From NCBI GenBank assembly GCA_029204225.1, contig MU832208.1:18163-82162 (forward strand): DNA of 64,000 nucleotides. Direction: 5' to 3'. Below, piece after piece: positions 45,721 to 57,018 of this stretch (its first letter is position 1; the number at the start of each line of letters is the position of its first letter). The translations under genes and the position numbers were made by a program. This stretch comes from Diphasiastrum complanatum. Lineage: Eukaryota > Streptophyta > Lycopodiopsida > Lycopodiales > Lycopodiaceae. The notes under the pieces are model-generated. The model made no database searches. It was given only the letters and a program-made list of their open reading frames with translations, and had not been told where the DNA came from.

Positions 45721-46910
45721 TGACTCTTGAACAAGGTAAGTTGCAGACTCGTCGATATACCTTATAGGTGGTTTGCATTCTCTTGTCGATCTTCTGGATA
45801 ATGAGCGAAGTCAATTATTTTCATCATGCTGTAGTTGTTGAATTGCAACATCATCATCTTAGGATTTGTTGCTGATAAGTTGTTCATCTGGAGTAGACGA
45901 ACTAGGACCTTCAATTAGAATAGTCGACTTAGAAACAAAAATGTTCGATGTTTTGAGAGAGTCAGATAGTTCAACTATACGAGCTTTGCCCTTACCTTTG
46001 AGGTCGACAAAGACGATATCCCAACTGGTGAATATCTTTGACTCGACAGGATCATACAACTTATAAACTTTATCTAAAGTAGTGTAGCTAATGAAAATAG
46101 ATTTGATACTCTAGAAGTTGAGCTTCTTCCTGAGATCTTGCAATATTTGCACATAAGCGATACATTTAAACACCCGTAAGTTTGATAATGATGGTTTGGA
46201 GCCTGTCCAGATTTCATATGGTGTTTTGTCTGAGAGACCTTTAGTCAAACATCTATTCTGGATATAAGCTGTAGAGGAAACAACTTTAGCCTAGAAGGAC
46301 TTTGGAAGTGTCGCATGAGCAAGCATACACTTTGCCGATTCGCCCAAGGTTTTGTTCTTTCTCTCAACAAGTCCATTTGATTGAGGCGATAGGAGGTAAT
46401 GTATTGTTTCTCAATGTCGTTGTTAAGGCAATACTCCTTCAATTTGGTAGAGATGTATTCTCCCCCATTGTCGGACCTCAGTGCTTTAATTCTTTTACTA
46501 GTTTCATTTTTTGCACACTCTTTGAATTGTCAAAATTTTTTGAAAGCCTCCGATTTTTGCTTAATGAGTAAACAACTGTTATTCTGGAATATTCGTCAAT
46601 GAAGGTAATGAAATACTTTGCATCAAGCAACGACAGAGTTTTGCATTGGACCACATATATCTAAATGAACGACATCTATAACATCTTTTCGTGCATGCCT
46701 ATGACTCGATCTAAAAGGAATCCTAGTCTATTTTCCAAGGATGCAGCTATGACAGACAAGGAGGTCAACTTTGTTGGTTGGATAGTTGAGACCAATCGAC
46801 ACAGATGTATGATTCAAGTTTCCTAATCTTTGATGCCATAGTAATGCTTTATTGACAAGAACAGAGGTTTTCAGGCTTGACTAGTGTCAGAATAACAATG
46901 TGCCAATCTA
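45721..46910 (-). pseudogene. Copia integrase (sixth copy, heavily decayed)
   Basis: Fragments in several frames: 'IALRSDNGGEYISTKLKE' like sequence near 46440-46490, 'LNQMDLLRERTK' in place of the NG.AERKN region near 46380, and the linker 'VESKIFTSWDIVFVD' (45859-46059). Read on the - strand between the Gag-protease and RT of the same copy, in the usual Copia order. Confidence 0.8.
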
Positions 46911-46918
46911 TATAAGTA

Positions 46919-47925
46919 TCAATGCCTCTTGTCGAGTGCAAGGATCTTATTTGTCCTATCGATAATTTGGCATTGATCATACTCAAACTCTACCCTATGA
47001 TCTAAAACAATGATTCTATTTATTGATAATAAATTCGTAGAGAGTTTAGGTACATACAAAACATTTGTTAAGAATTGCTCATGCTGGAATATCAATCTTA
47101 CAGTGCCTTCACCTTCGATAGTGTGTGTGCTATCATCGCCAAGATGAACATATTTCTTTGTACAGTAAGGCATATAGGAGTGAAAATGCTCACGATGACT
47201 GGTCATATGTTGAGTAGCTCCGGAATCCAAAAACCAAGAATTATCGAGTTGCATCTTTTGGTCTTTGACCATAAATGCTCTTTCGTCCATGTTGAGTTTG
47301 GGAGATGCTGTGACTGCATTCTCCTGTTGATCTGGTTGTTTGCTAGAATTCTTTGCTTTTAATACCCTACAATTCTGGATATCATGATTGGTGAGTTTGC
47401 AATACTTACAAAACATATTCTTCTTCGACTATGGATTTGATAATTGCTCTTGACTTTGCATTAGTTTTCGATTTGATTTGGACTGCTTAGAGCTTTTCTT
47501 CTTCTATCATTTTGAGCCGTTGTTTACATATAGAGCATGAGATGATGAAGTCGACAAGGTGTCTTGACTTCTTCGATTGTCTTCTTGCAGCAACATAGTG
47601 ATAACTCTAGTGAGAGTTAAATCTAGGTGTGTCGATATGATCATCAACTAGTTCACATATGTAGAGGACAAGCTTGAAAGCAATGTCACGATTGCATCTT
47701 GATCATCGATGATCGATCCGACAGTGGCCATTGTTGCAAGAGATTCTTAAACTGGTTAACGTGATTCTGAAGTGAATTACCATTTGACATCTTGAGCATG
47801 AAGAATTTTCTTTTGAGATGCAACATGGAAGTCACGTCCCTCACGTCATATAGTGAGCTCAAGATGTCCCACTCTTCTTTCGAAGTTTGAGCTTCAGATA
47901 TGTGGCTGTCATGACACCAAGACAA
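46919..47925 (-). pseudogene. Copia Gag and protease (sixth copy)
   Basis: 46919-47416 has a knuckle 'CKYCKLTNHDIQNC' (usual Gly before His is Asn), protease 'WFLDSGATQHMTSHREHF' with DSGA, and 'LYVPKLSTNLLSI'. 47686-47925 has Gag 'WDILSSLYDVRDVTSMLHLK'. The copy ends at about 47925, where a + strand fragment of another family begins without a spacer. Confidence 0.9.
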
Positions 47926-48690
47926 GCTTGGGATGTACTAAAAGAGCAGTTCAAGACTTCAAACCCGTGAAGAAAAAGTCTTTAAAGTCAAAATTGAATA
48001 GTGTTTGTATGGAGCAAGGGGAGCACATTCAAACTTATATGACCAAGATCGAGGCAATAAGGGACAAACTACATTCCATAGGTGAGCGCATACGTGATGT
48101 CGAGTTGGTGCACACCACTTTATGCGGCATTGCAGATACCTATCAAATGTTCATGAGCGGGATAACATCAAGAGAAAGGCTACCAACCTTTGACGAGCTC
48201 ACAGGGATCTTGATGCAGGAGAAGCAACGATGGGAAAAGGTGCAAGCTCGTCGTCAAAATATTGATGATCAAGCACTTGCGGCATGTCAAAAGTAATGCA
48301 AGAGAAAGGGCAATAAAAAAAATCCAAACAACAGTTTTCCAAGGCTCAGGAGGAAGAAGGGTCATCCATCAAGACCAAGAAGCAAGGCAAGTTCTTCTAT
48401 TGCGACAAGAAGGGCCATTGGAAGAGTGAATGTTGAAAATTGTTGGTGGAATCAGGTAAGGGAAAACTGAAAGCAGGCTGGTAATATTGTCGATGAAGGT
48501 GAAGTCGAAGACTCTAGCATCCTTATATCATCATTGTCATCGTATCAAGAGGATCATACTTGGTACAATGACTTGGGAGCCACAAGACACATGTCGAGAG
48601 AAATTTAAACAAGCCTGGTGTTGGGAGGGCGAAAAACATTCTTGATTTGATTCACATATACTTATGCAAGCCTATGAGTGCTGGAATCTA
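47926..48690 (+). pseudogene. Copia Gag fragment of the outer-Copia family
   Basis: 'WDVLKEQF' followed by 'MEQGEHIQTYMTKIEAIRDK' and 'TSRERLPTFDELTGILM' closely match the Gag at 4465-5595. A knuckle 'YCDKKGHWKSEC' and a protease remnant 'LGATRHM' follow. It then jumps to integrase 'GRAKNILDLIHIYLCKPM', so the protease end and integrase start are deleted. Confidence 0.87.
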
Positions 48691-49311
48691 GAGGATCCCA
48701 ATGCGGAAGCTCAGATAGAGTCGATCCTTGTAGTTGTATCTACTGCTTCATACTATGATCAATCATCTCTTGAGCTACAAAATGACACTATAGATCTGAT
48801 ATTAATTTATGAACGGTAGATAATGTTTAAGAAAAGTGTGAGAAGCCCAACTTTGTGGTCAGTCTTTACATTTGTGAAACATAGTTACACGAACCGCGGT
48901 TTGAATCGTTCGGAGCCGGTTCGAGCCAGAAAAAAAAAACCCAAAAAAACATGAATTTTTTTCTCCCTGGTTTGAACCATTTTTTGTTTCAAACCGAAGA
49001 ATTGGCATGGCACGGATGTGCCCTAATACCTACGTATTCGCACGTTTCAACCCTGGTAATAATCAATGCTACCCATGTAGGTGTCATAAATGAAGCTAAA
49101 ATCCAATCCTCTTATAACTTCTACACCTAGAATGAAGCTCAATAGGCCGAGTACCTAAATAACGAATGTAGCCCATCACTAGGTCACCTGCACTCCGCTT
49201 GATAGAATGGTGACAAAAACACCCTGAAATGCATTTCTCCCTGCTCTATGACGTTGCTCTATCCGCTAGCTCTAAGCAGCCAGTTTCAAGGGCTGCCATA
49301 CAGAATGTAGA
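48691..49311. other. Unassigned sequence
   Basis: No gene. It contains an inverted repeat GGTTTGAA/TTCAAACC at about 48969-48995 and a GC-richer block near 48890. The right part may be decayed antisense Copia. Confidence 0.45.
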
Positions 49312-49522
49312 TTATGTAGTATGAAGAATGTACATCATAGCCTACAAGGAATCCTTGCTCTTCCTTTCCCAGGTTCTTTCTCTTCTTGTCTGGAATGTGG
49401 GCATATGCTACACATCCAAAGATATGTATATGAGCTAGATTTGGCTTGCTGCCCCACCACACCTCATCTGGAGTTGTGTGAGGAATGCTTGATTTGCTAG
49501 TCCTGTTTTGCAGGTAGGCGGT
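49312..49522 (-). pseudogene. Copia integrase segment, left arm of an inverted repeat
   Basis: An antisense copy of the integrase segment found in sense at 50355-50570 ('NLAHIHIFGCVAYAHIPDKK' region). The two arms lie about 830 bp apart and face each other. Confidence 0.88.
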
Positions 49523-49959
49523 GTTGGAATTTAATCTAACTCCTACTCATCCCAACAGCCCTTCTTCCTTATTTGATTTTAACTCTCTTTATAAATAAAG
49601 TACATTTGACAAAGGATCACGTGTTTCATTCCATACAAAACACATTGCAATCAAGTATCACTCGATCAGGGATCTGGTTGAAAGAAATGAGCTAAAGATT
49701 GTGTTCATTTCAACGAAGCAGATGGTAGCTGATATCTTCACAAAGCCTTTAGACAAGACAATGTTTGAAAGGCAAAGGGCGAGCTTGGGAATAAAAAAAA
49801 TACCCGCTTTGAGAGGGAGCTGGAGAAATTTAAAGTTTCTAAGTGTCAAAGCTTTCATATTTTTCTTTGCATTTTTCAGACTGTTGCATTTTTTAACTAA
49901 GTTTCGCACAATCTGCATATTTTAATTATGTTTCGCATAGTTCACATTTTTCGCATTTC
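49523..49959 (+). pseudogene. LTR start-like sequence and Copia RNase H tail
   Basis: 49526 begins TGTTGGAATTTAATCT, repeated at 51506. 49640-49800 encodes the RNase H end 'IAIKYHSIRDLVERNELKIV' and 'VADIFTKPLDKTMFERQR', followed by a purine-rich AGAGGGAG, a likely polypurine tract. Confidence 0.82.
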
Positions 49960-50165
49960 TAAAAAAATCGACATATGGTCGAAATATGACTTAGAACATA
50001 TTTTCACGAACCTTTGTCCTTTTCGCACTTTTGGAAAATGCGGCACTAAGTAGAAAATGACTTAGAACATGTTTTTAGCCAACCTTCGGCTTTTTCACCA
50101 CTTAGTCTAAAAGACTTAACATGTGGTTCCCACCTACCTTCGACTTTTTCACATTTTCAAATTTG
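49960..50165. repeat. Tandem repeat of about 55-70 bp in an LTR-like region
   Basis: Three imperfect units share 'gacttagaacat', then an 'accttcg' or 'acctttg' element, then 'ctttttcac' (or 'ccttttcgc'). It lies just downstream of the RNase H tail and purine tract, so it is probably LTR sequence. Confidence 0.6.
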
Positions 50166-50351
50166 CGATATTAGTCTCTTTTGCGTGAATGAGAAGTGAA
50201 ATCTCCTATATACGTGAAAAGCAAAAGATAGTGATGTGCAACCATGAGAGAGAATACCTCTCTTGCACCGATGTGCTGATCTGGGCAACAGACAACGTTC
50301 GAAGTTCGTGTTGTAAACTTAATTTTGAGAATAGATGAGTTGCAGCATTCT

Positions 50352-50852
50352 GCCAACACCGCCTACCTGCAAAACAGGATTAGCAAATCAAGCATTCCTC
50401 ACACAACTCTAGATGAGGTGTGGTGGGGCAGCAAGCCAAATCTAGCTCATATACATATCTTTGGATGTGTAGCATATGCCCACATTCCAGACAAGAAGAG
50501 AAAGAAGCTGGATGAAAAGGTGGAGCAAGGATTCCTTGTAGGCTATGATGTACATTCTTCATACTACATAATCTACATGCCCCAGACCAAGGAAGTAAAG
50601 ATTGTCAGAGACGTCAAGTTTGACGGGGCAAGAACGATGGTTGACGACGATCTAGTTGGCTATGAAATTCTCAGCAAGCAGTATTATGACCTGCCACCAC
50701 CAACAGAGGGAGCAAACCGTGAACATCTGGATCAAGATGTTCAAACTCCCAATAAACTGAGTGACAGTTCAGATGACGAGCAGATGACTGTGGATGAAGT
50801 AGACAATTGTAAACTTGCTGAAATCATCAATGAAGGTGATATAGTATCTTGA
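50352..50852 (+). pseudogene. Copia integrase C-terminus, right arm of the inverted repeat
   Basis: Open frame with 'AYLQNRISKSSIPHTTLDE', 'FGCVAYAHIPDKKRKKLDE', 'QGFLVGYDVHSSYYIIYM' and an acidic linker. It is the end of Copia integrase plus the linker before RT. RT itself does not follow; antisense sequence starts at about 50853. Confidence 0.9.
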
Positions 50853-51500
50853 TCCTCCCACAGTGACCACATCAAAAGGTCCACAGATGTCTGAGAGTAT
50901 CAACTCTAGGAGTTCTGTTGTCCTAAAGGAGTCCTTTGTAAAGTGTGTATGTGACAATTTTCCTTTGTTGCACGCATCACAGAATGTCAGACTCGTTGCA
51001 TCTTTGATGCTAACACTTGTGAATATGCCATTTTGGCTAGCTTTGTACAAAGCCATTGTGTTCATATGACACAGTCTTCTATGCCATAGAACTTCCATAG
51101 ACTCATGGATCTAATGAGCTTGTTCTATGGGAAGTCGTACCTTCAGATGATACAGGTTGCCTTTGCGCTTGCCTTGCATAATGAAGTTATTGGTGTCGTG
51201 ACATGTCTCTTCCGTGAATGTCACATATATGTCTGCATCTGCTATCTTTGTCACTGATAGTAAATCCTTTTGAAGCGTAGGCACGTACAAGATATCATCT
51301 AATATTCTGTCTCTGCCATTGGTGTTCAGCCATAGCACTCTGGTTCCTCTCACTTTGTGTCTTGATCCATCTCCTAGAATGATGTATCTGGATGAATCTA
51401 TCTGTCGAAAGTCAGCTATCATCTATCTTGTTGTCACAAAATGTGACGTAGCACCTGGGTCAAGAACAACATCTTGCACATCAGCCTGTGATATAGCACG
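50853..51500 (-). pseudogene. Copia protease end and integrase start
   Basis: - strand: 51111-51422 protease end ('SSRYIILGDGSRHKVRGT', 'ILYVPTLQKDLLSV') and 50769-51098 pre-integrase ('VLWHRRLCHMNTMALYKAS', 'CDACNKGK', 'LSDICGPFDV', 'FIDDFSKFTIVYF'). It meets the + strand fragment end to end at about 50850. Confidence 0.9.
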
Positions 51501-51505
51501 TGTTG

Positions 51506-53170
51506 GAGTTTAATCTTATTCCTACTCATCCCAACTGCCCTCCTTTTCTTCTATGTAAATCACTCTCTCAAAGAAGTCACCGAAGTCATCGACATCAAAG
51601 TGACCGGTGAGTCCTCTGCAACCATTGCCCAAAGTCGAAGTCATTGACGAGTGCTGAAGATGGGATGTCGTGCCAAAACCAATCATTAGGCAAGTTGAGT
51701 TTACGGACTGCAGCCCGACATGTGTGAATTGTTTGTTGCAACAGTCTACATTTTTACGCAAATTCCAATAGACAAAAAAATGCAAAAAAACTCGATAAAG
51801 TCGTCTACTTCACTTTCGGGCCATTTTGAACACAAAAGTATTTTGCTAAAAATGTGACACAAGTGCTAACTCGAGATTTCAGGCCATTTCGAAGAATATC
51901 GCTGTGGTGACCTGGTTTCAACAATTTGTTAATGATTTCGGATTTTTATTGCTAATTCTTAAGCATTTGCTTTGCCGTTGTGTATAGCCTAATCATAAGT
52001 TGCATTCAGTGGGGTACGACTTAAATTTGTTGTGTGCCATTAAGGTAGCCCTTTTACTACTTATGAATTTGGCATATGGCTGTGCCTAGTCGTTGCTCTT
52101 TTAAGTTATAAAAGTCATTGGTTTAATAAGGCACGAACCTTCGTCAAGCTGTTCTTAAGGTTATAGACATATTCTAAAGCCCAGTCGGCATTCTCGCATT
52201 ATTCGGCTTTGTGTGAGAGTCAAGTTTCAATGGCAGTTTTAGTGGCTGACTATAACCCGCCATCTTCGCATTTTCTAAGGGCAAACTGCTATTTTCAAAG
52301 GCAAGGCACTACAAATCTGAAGGGCCATTGTTGCACATTTCGCACTATTCGGGATTTTCGGAGCCTCGTTCATTCTTTAGTGCCTACCTCAAAGCACCTC
52401 CACGCAGCCAGAGCCTCCCACCATCGCATTTTTTGAGGCAATTGTCGCACATTTTGCACTATTCAGGATTTTCTAGGGCAGGCTTCGCTCTCCCAAATGT
52501 AGATTTGAAGACGGTTTTCCAGCCCACCATCGTCCTTCATCTCCAGCCCACCATCGCTCTTCATCAGCAAGCAGTAGTTACAGTTAGGGCAGTGTTCTAA
52601 GCGGTAGCCTTCAATGCATTTTTAGCGACCCAGATGCTTCCATTCATCCCTCCACGCAGGTCAAAAGGCGGCAAGCCACCATGGCACTTCCTATGGCAGT
52701 CTCTACTGCTCTCCAATGGCAGTTTGCAGACCTCTTGGAAGCCATCACATCTTCTACATGGCAGTGTCAGAGGCAAATTTGGTTGCTTAACCCTACTTTC
52801 TAACTGTTGATCCTACTGTGGCAGTATGCTATTGGCTTGTGAAAGCCCTATTCCAGATGTCAAATACTGATTTGCTCTCATTCTTGAAGCAGTTGCAGAG
52901 CCCTTTTCTCTCTAGCATGGATCTCTCTGGCTATATTATGCCAATTTTTATGCCATTGTAATTCATTCAGACACAATGTAGAACAGAGGCTTAGAAGCTC
53001 TGTTGGTGCTTTAATGTAGATTTACTGCTTTTGCTATTCATCTACAAGATCAGAACCTTTGTGTTTACAGATTCTTGTATAGAGGTGTAGCAATCCCTCT
53101 ACTTTGTAATGTCTAGACTGTATTGCACATATCTTTGTACTCTGCAAATGGTGAATACAAATAAATCTGA
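51506..53170 (+). repeat. Probable long LTR-like region
   Basis: Begins TGTTGGAGTTTAATCTTATTCC, the same sequence as at 49526. It contains a duplication of a block ending 'cgcactattcgggattttc' (near 52350) and 'tgcactattcaggattttc' (near 52470). Near 53100-53180 it has 'aataca.ataaatctgag', resembling a poly(A) signal region. No coding sequence. The ends are uncertain. Confidence 0.45.
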
Positions 53171-53854
53171 GTGTCCTGAATCACACACAACTTGTTTCTA
53201 ATGTGAATACCTTCTGTGCTTTTCATGGTGATTCATTTTAGTAATAGAAAGTTTATGGCAATGTATTGTTTGTGCCTATACACACGGACTTGGACTGGAA
53301 TTGATTAGTGAAGTGTCTCTAGCCTTCAATCTTGTGATTTGCGCATATCATAGGAGTTAGATTCATGATAAGCTACTGTCAAGATAACGGAAATACTGTG
53401 TGGCTTTCCCTTTTGCTGAAGTATTTGCTTTCTTGAGTTCACTCCCATTTGAATCTGAAAACCATAATGAAGTATTTAGTATTTTTCTCCTGGGTGTTTG
53501 TTTTTTTTATACGATTGTACTAGCAGCCCCTTGTGGAAACATCTGTTGATGACTAGTTTACAATCACTTCTCCTCTCCACTCCATTCATTCTTAGTTATT
53601 TCTGGTTTTGCACTAATAATGACAATATTAGCCTTTTTATTGCTCTCTAGTAGGAACGATACCCGTTTATACTACAAATATCAATCATTTTGTTGTTGGT
53701 ATGCCGCGACAATCGCATTTTTTTGAAAAATGCGACACTCTGCAGATTTACATGGAATTTCACTTATAGACTGTCTACGTCTTCACGCTCCAATAATAAC
53801 TGACCTAATTGATCAGTTAAACAGCTGTTAATGATCTTGTAATTGTAAAGTTAG

Positions 53855-53895
<41 letters not shown>

Positions 53896-54434
53896 GAGCG
53901 AATGATGATAAAGTTGATACTTGAGATTGATACTAAGTCTACACGACATAGATCAAATGACCAAAAATAGGTCTTCACAATCTTTGACTCCTCAAAGTTG
54001 GAGAATATATAGAGAGAGTAAATATTCAGAACTATAACAATTGATTTGTTTTTGTAAGTAAGATCACGTGCTTATTAGTGCAATTGTTTTGTGATCTGAT
54101 AGTTGTTATTACAACATTGAATATACATATTCGCTATTGTTCTATCTCATTGCATTCTTATTGAATGTTAATTAACTTTCACTTCTTTTTTTTTTGCAAA
54201 GTATCATAAACGAAAAAATTGCATGGCTATTTTAAACGTCTAATCATTTTTGCAATCTCTCTCTATGGTTGTCTACGACACCTACACTGATACTCATTAA
54301 TTAACACAATCAGAAGTACTCTATATCTCCATGCTCTACATAATCCAGATCCTTATCACAGTTATTATTGCTCATCGTTTTTCTCTTTTTTTCTCGTTCG
54401 TTGGTGTGAGTTGACACCACAGCACCCAACAAAG
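53171..54434. other. Non-coding stretch ending in a Copia LTR
   Basis: No gene. The last few hundred bases before the primer site at 54435 must be the 5' LTR of the next Copia (it ends CACCCAACA at 54431). Its left end is uncertain; candidates are TGTTGG near 53695 or TGTTAATG near 53826. Confidence 0.5.
53859..53893. repeat. (AC)n microsatellite
   Basis: About 17 AC units without interruption. Confidence 0.95.
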
Positions 54435-54489
54435 TGGTATCAGAGCTGATAAACATACATCACTAAATTTCCATCAATGGTATCAGAGC
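54435..54489 (+). other. Duplicated tRNA primer-binding site
   Basis: TGGTATCAGAGC occurs twice, at 54435-54446 and 54478-54489. The first follows the LTR end by three bases and is the likely functional site. The second has the same 12 bases in different flanking sequence. Confidence 0.85.
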
Positions 54490-54596
54490 AGGTTTGGGAT
54501 TTACTAGAGTCTAGGATATAGAAAAAACCCAATACATTCTCGTCTTTCCAAAGCTAGTTCATATTTTGTTTGTTCAATCTCTATTCATCGATCATA

Positions 54597-55255
54597 ATGA
54601 AAGGTTCAACCTCAGAGATCCACTTGATCAAAAAGTTTAACGGAGATGATTTCCACATGTGGAAATTCAAGATGAGGATGATCTTGATCGAAAAGGAGCT
54701 ATGAGAATATGTAAATGGTTCGATAGCCAGACCGCGGAACCATAACTACTCCCACAACATGGGAAGCAAAGGATGGCAAAGCTCTTGCCATTGTATCCTT
54801 GAATCTGAAAGACACTCAAATTACTCATGTATCAAACAGTACCACCTCCAAAAAAGCATGGGATATCTTAACAAGTATCTATTGAGACGTCAGATGTGTC
54901 GACTTGTCTCTTCTTGAGAAAAAAAGTCCTTACACTCAAAATGAATGAAGGCACCTCAGTTAATGACCTTTTGAATGAGTTCAAGCAATTCTTGAATCAA
55001 CTAGCTGCAATAGGTTCCTCTATTTCAGAAGAAGACTCAACAATGTTTTTTCTCGCCAGTCTTCCATCCTCCTACGACAACCTAGTATTGCTCTTGAGCA
55101 ATACTCTTGCGTTATCACTCGAGAAGCTGACAACAAGTCTACTACAAGAAGAAGTTAGGAGAAAGAGCTCATCTACAACGAGTACCAAGTCAATGGCACT
55201 GTACTCTAATAAGCAGCAGTCCAAGAAGAAGATGAAGAAGAATTCCAAAGTGTGT
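54597..55255 (+). pseudogene. Copia Gag joined to a Helitron
   Basis: Starts 'MKGSTSEIHLIKKFNGDDFH', with a TGA near 54703 where Trp is expected ('KEL*EYV') and a shift before 54896. 54896-55255 is Gag ('KKVLTLKMNEGTSVNDLLNE', 'FFLASLPSSYDNLVLLL', 'LLQEEVRRKSS') up to 'NSKVCY', exactly where the zinc knuckle should begin. There the frame continues directly into Helitron protein. Confidence 0.88.
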
Positions 55256-57018
55256 TACGACAGAAATATTTTGCACAATTTGATATTAAGGACTTTTTTG
55301 AGCGTATATGAATATAGTGTCGAAACTCAAGTGTTACCATTTATATCACTAGCTTCGTTTCAGGAAATGCTAAAAATTGAAGTACAAGTATTCGAAAACA
55401 TGGAAATTGACCCATTCGAACGAGTATATATATTACTGCAAGACGTAACGCCTTGCAGCAAAAGACAAAATATTCAAAATGATGACATATATACATATTT
55501 AAATTTACGGATTAGGGAAACAACACATAAACGGAAAGAAACATCTATGTTTAGAACAAAAGTTTCTGGATTGCCATTACTAACTGAACAAAAACACTTC
55601 ATTACATTAGAAAATGCAATCTTCCCATTTATGTTTCCATTTGGTCACGGTTATTACGATGGGAAAATACGTTATATCGATTACATAAAAATGAGAGTTT
55701 TTTCATTGTTTTCGCCATTTACACTATATCCACCATATTTACTTAGAATGTATCAAATACGATAAGTGATTTTGATTACAACAAAGGTGTCGTCTGTTGT
55801 CTTGCAAAAAGACATTATCGAATTCGTTAATAAACATCCAAATCCAAACAAAGAACAGATTTTTAAAAACGTTTTGAAATTCACTTTGCCACACGAAATG
55901 CCAGGCACCCCGTCATGGCATAGACAAAATTTCAAAGATTTATTAACGATGGTGACACATTGGGGATTACCAGATTTTTTTTTAACATTGACAAGCGATG
56001 AAACAACTGAATTACGATGGTCAAAAATCCGACAAATAGAAGAAATAGTGAAAAATTATAATATGAATTTCGATTGGACAAATTGTCCAATTGAATGTTC
56101 ACTGTTGTTTGTCAAGAAAATTAGAGCTATTTATGAAAGAATTCGTTCTTTCAAAAAGAGCAATCTTAGGACGAATTAAACATTATATGTTACGATACGA
56201 ATTCCAAAATCGAGGTTCTGTACATGCGCATATCATGCTGTGGGTCAAAAGAAACGATGTGAAAAAAATTGGAAATGAAATCGTTGCATTCATTCTTGCG
56301 AAACTCAATCTAGAAACAAAAAAATTCCAAATTCCAATAGATTCAATCAAAAAACAAATATATAAATTAGTTGTACGAAAACAAATCCATATTGTTGATC
56401 AGCTTGCGTCATTAAACATGATAAAAAAAGATCAAAATCTGTAAATATGGATTTTCATTCAAAAAATGTTCGACATCGACTGAATTAGACACAGAAACTG
56501 AACGATGGCTATACTTCCGACCTAGATATGAAGATCGTAACGTAGTACCTTATCATCCGGTAGTGCTATTGTTATGACAAGCGCATATAAATTTACAACG
56601 GATTACAAACACATGGTGGTCATATTATTTATTGAAATACGCAATGAAATCAGAGCCAACAGAGCCATTGAATCTGAAAATAGATGACGCCAAAAAGATC
56701 GGATTATCCCATGCTGATGAAAATGTGTTAAAATTAATATCTAGCTACATCTTGACAAAACCGATATCATTGCCAGAAATTAGTTTCACATGCTTACAAA
56801 TTCCCATTATCACAAGAAGCGAAGCTGTTCAATACGTAGATAGCTCTTCTCCAGATTTGCAACGAAAATTTATAAGTTATAACAATACAATACTATTGCA
56901 TCCAATTGATATCTACACGTACAGACCTGAAGAACTTGAAAACATGAGTTTTTATGAATATTGGCGACGATTTATTGTAATCGCGAAAAAAACAATTTCC
57001 AAAAAAATATATATATAG
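55256..57018 (+). pseudogene. Helitron Rep (HUH endonuclease) part
   Basis: Helitron-like N-terminal region with 'FPFMFPFGHGYYDGKIRYID' and 'MRVFSLFSPFTLYPPYLL' (to 55765), then 'MPGTPSWHRQNFKDLL' and 'THWGLPDFFLTLTSDE' (55766-56179). The HUH motif is in 'QNRGSVHAHIMLWV' at about 56205-56245. 'SYYLLKYAMKSEP' near 56620 carries the candidate nicking tyrosines. 'PIDIYTYRPEELENMSFYEY' precedes the helicase. Rep nicks and joins DNA for rolling-circle transposition. Broken by at least three shifts and a TGA near 56577. The normal N-terminus is missing. Confidence 0.9.

Noticed and set aside
45859-46059. + strand ORF overlapping the - strand Copia linker
   Set aside because: Mirror frame of the integrase-RT linker of the sixth Copia copy.
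48890-49000. tRNA-like box B (GGTTCGAGCC) suggesting a SINE or tRNA
   Set aside because: No box A at the right distance, no cloverleaf, no target duplication. Only an inverted repeat is certain.
52209-52600. Two overlapping ORFs of 75-90 codons
   Set aside because: They lie across a duplicated non-coding block in an LTR-like region and show no domain.
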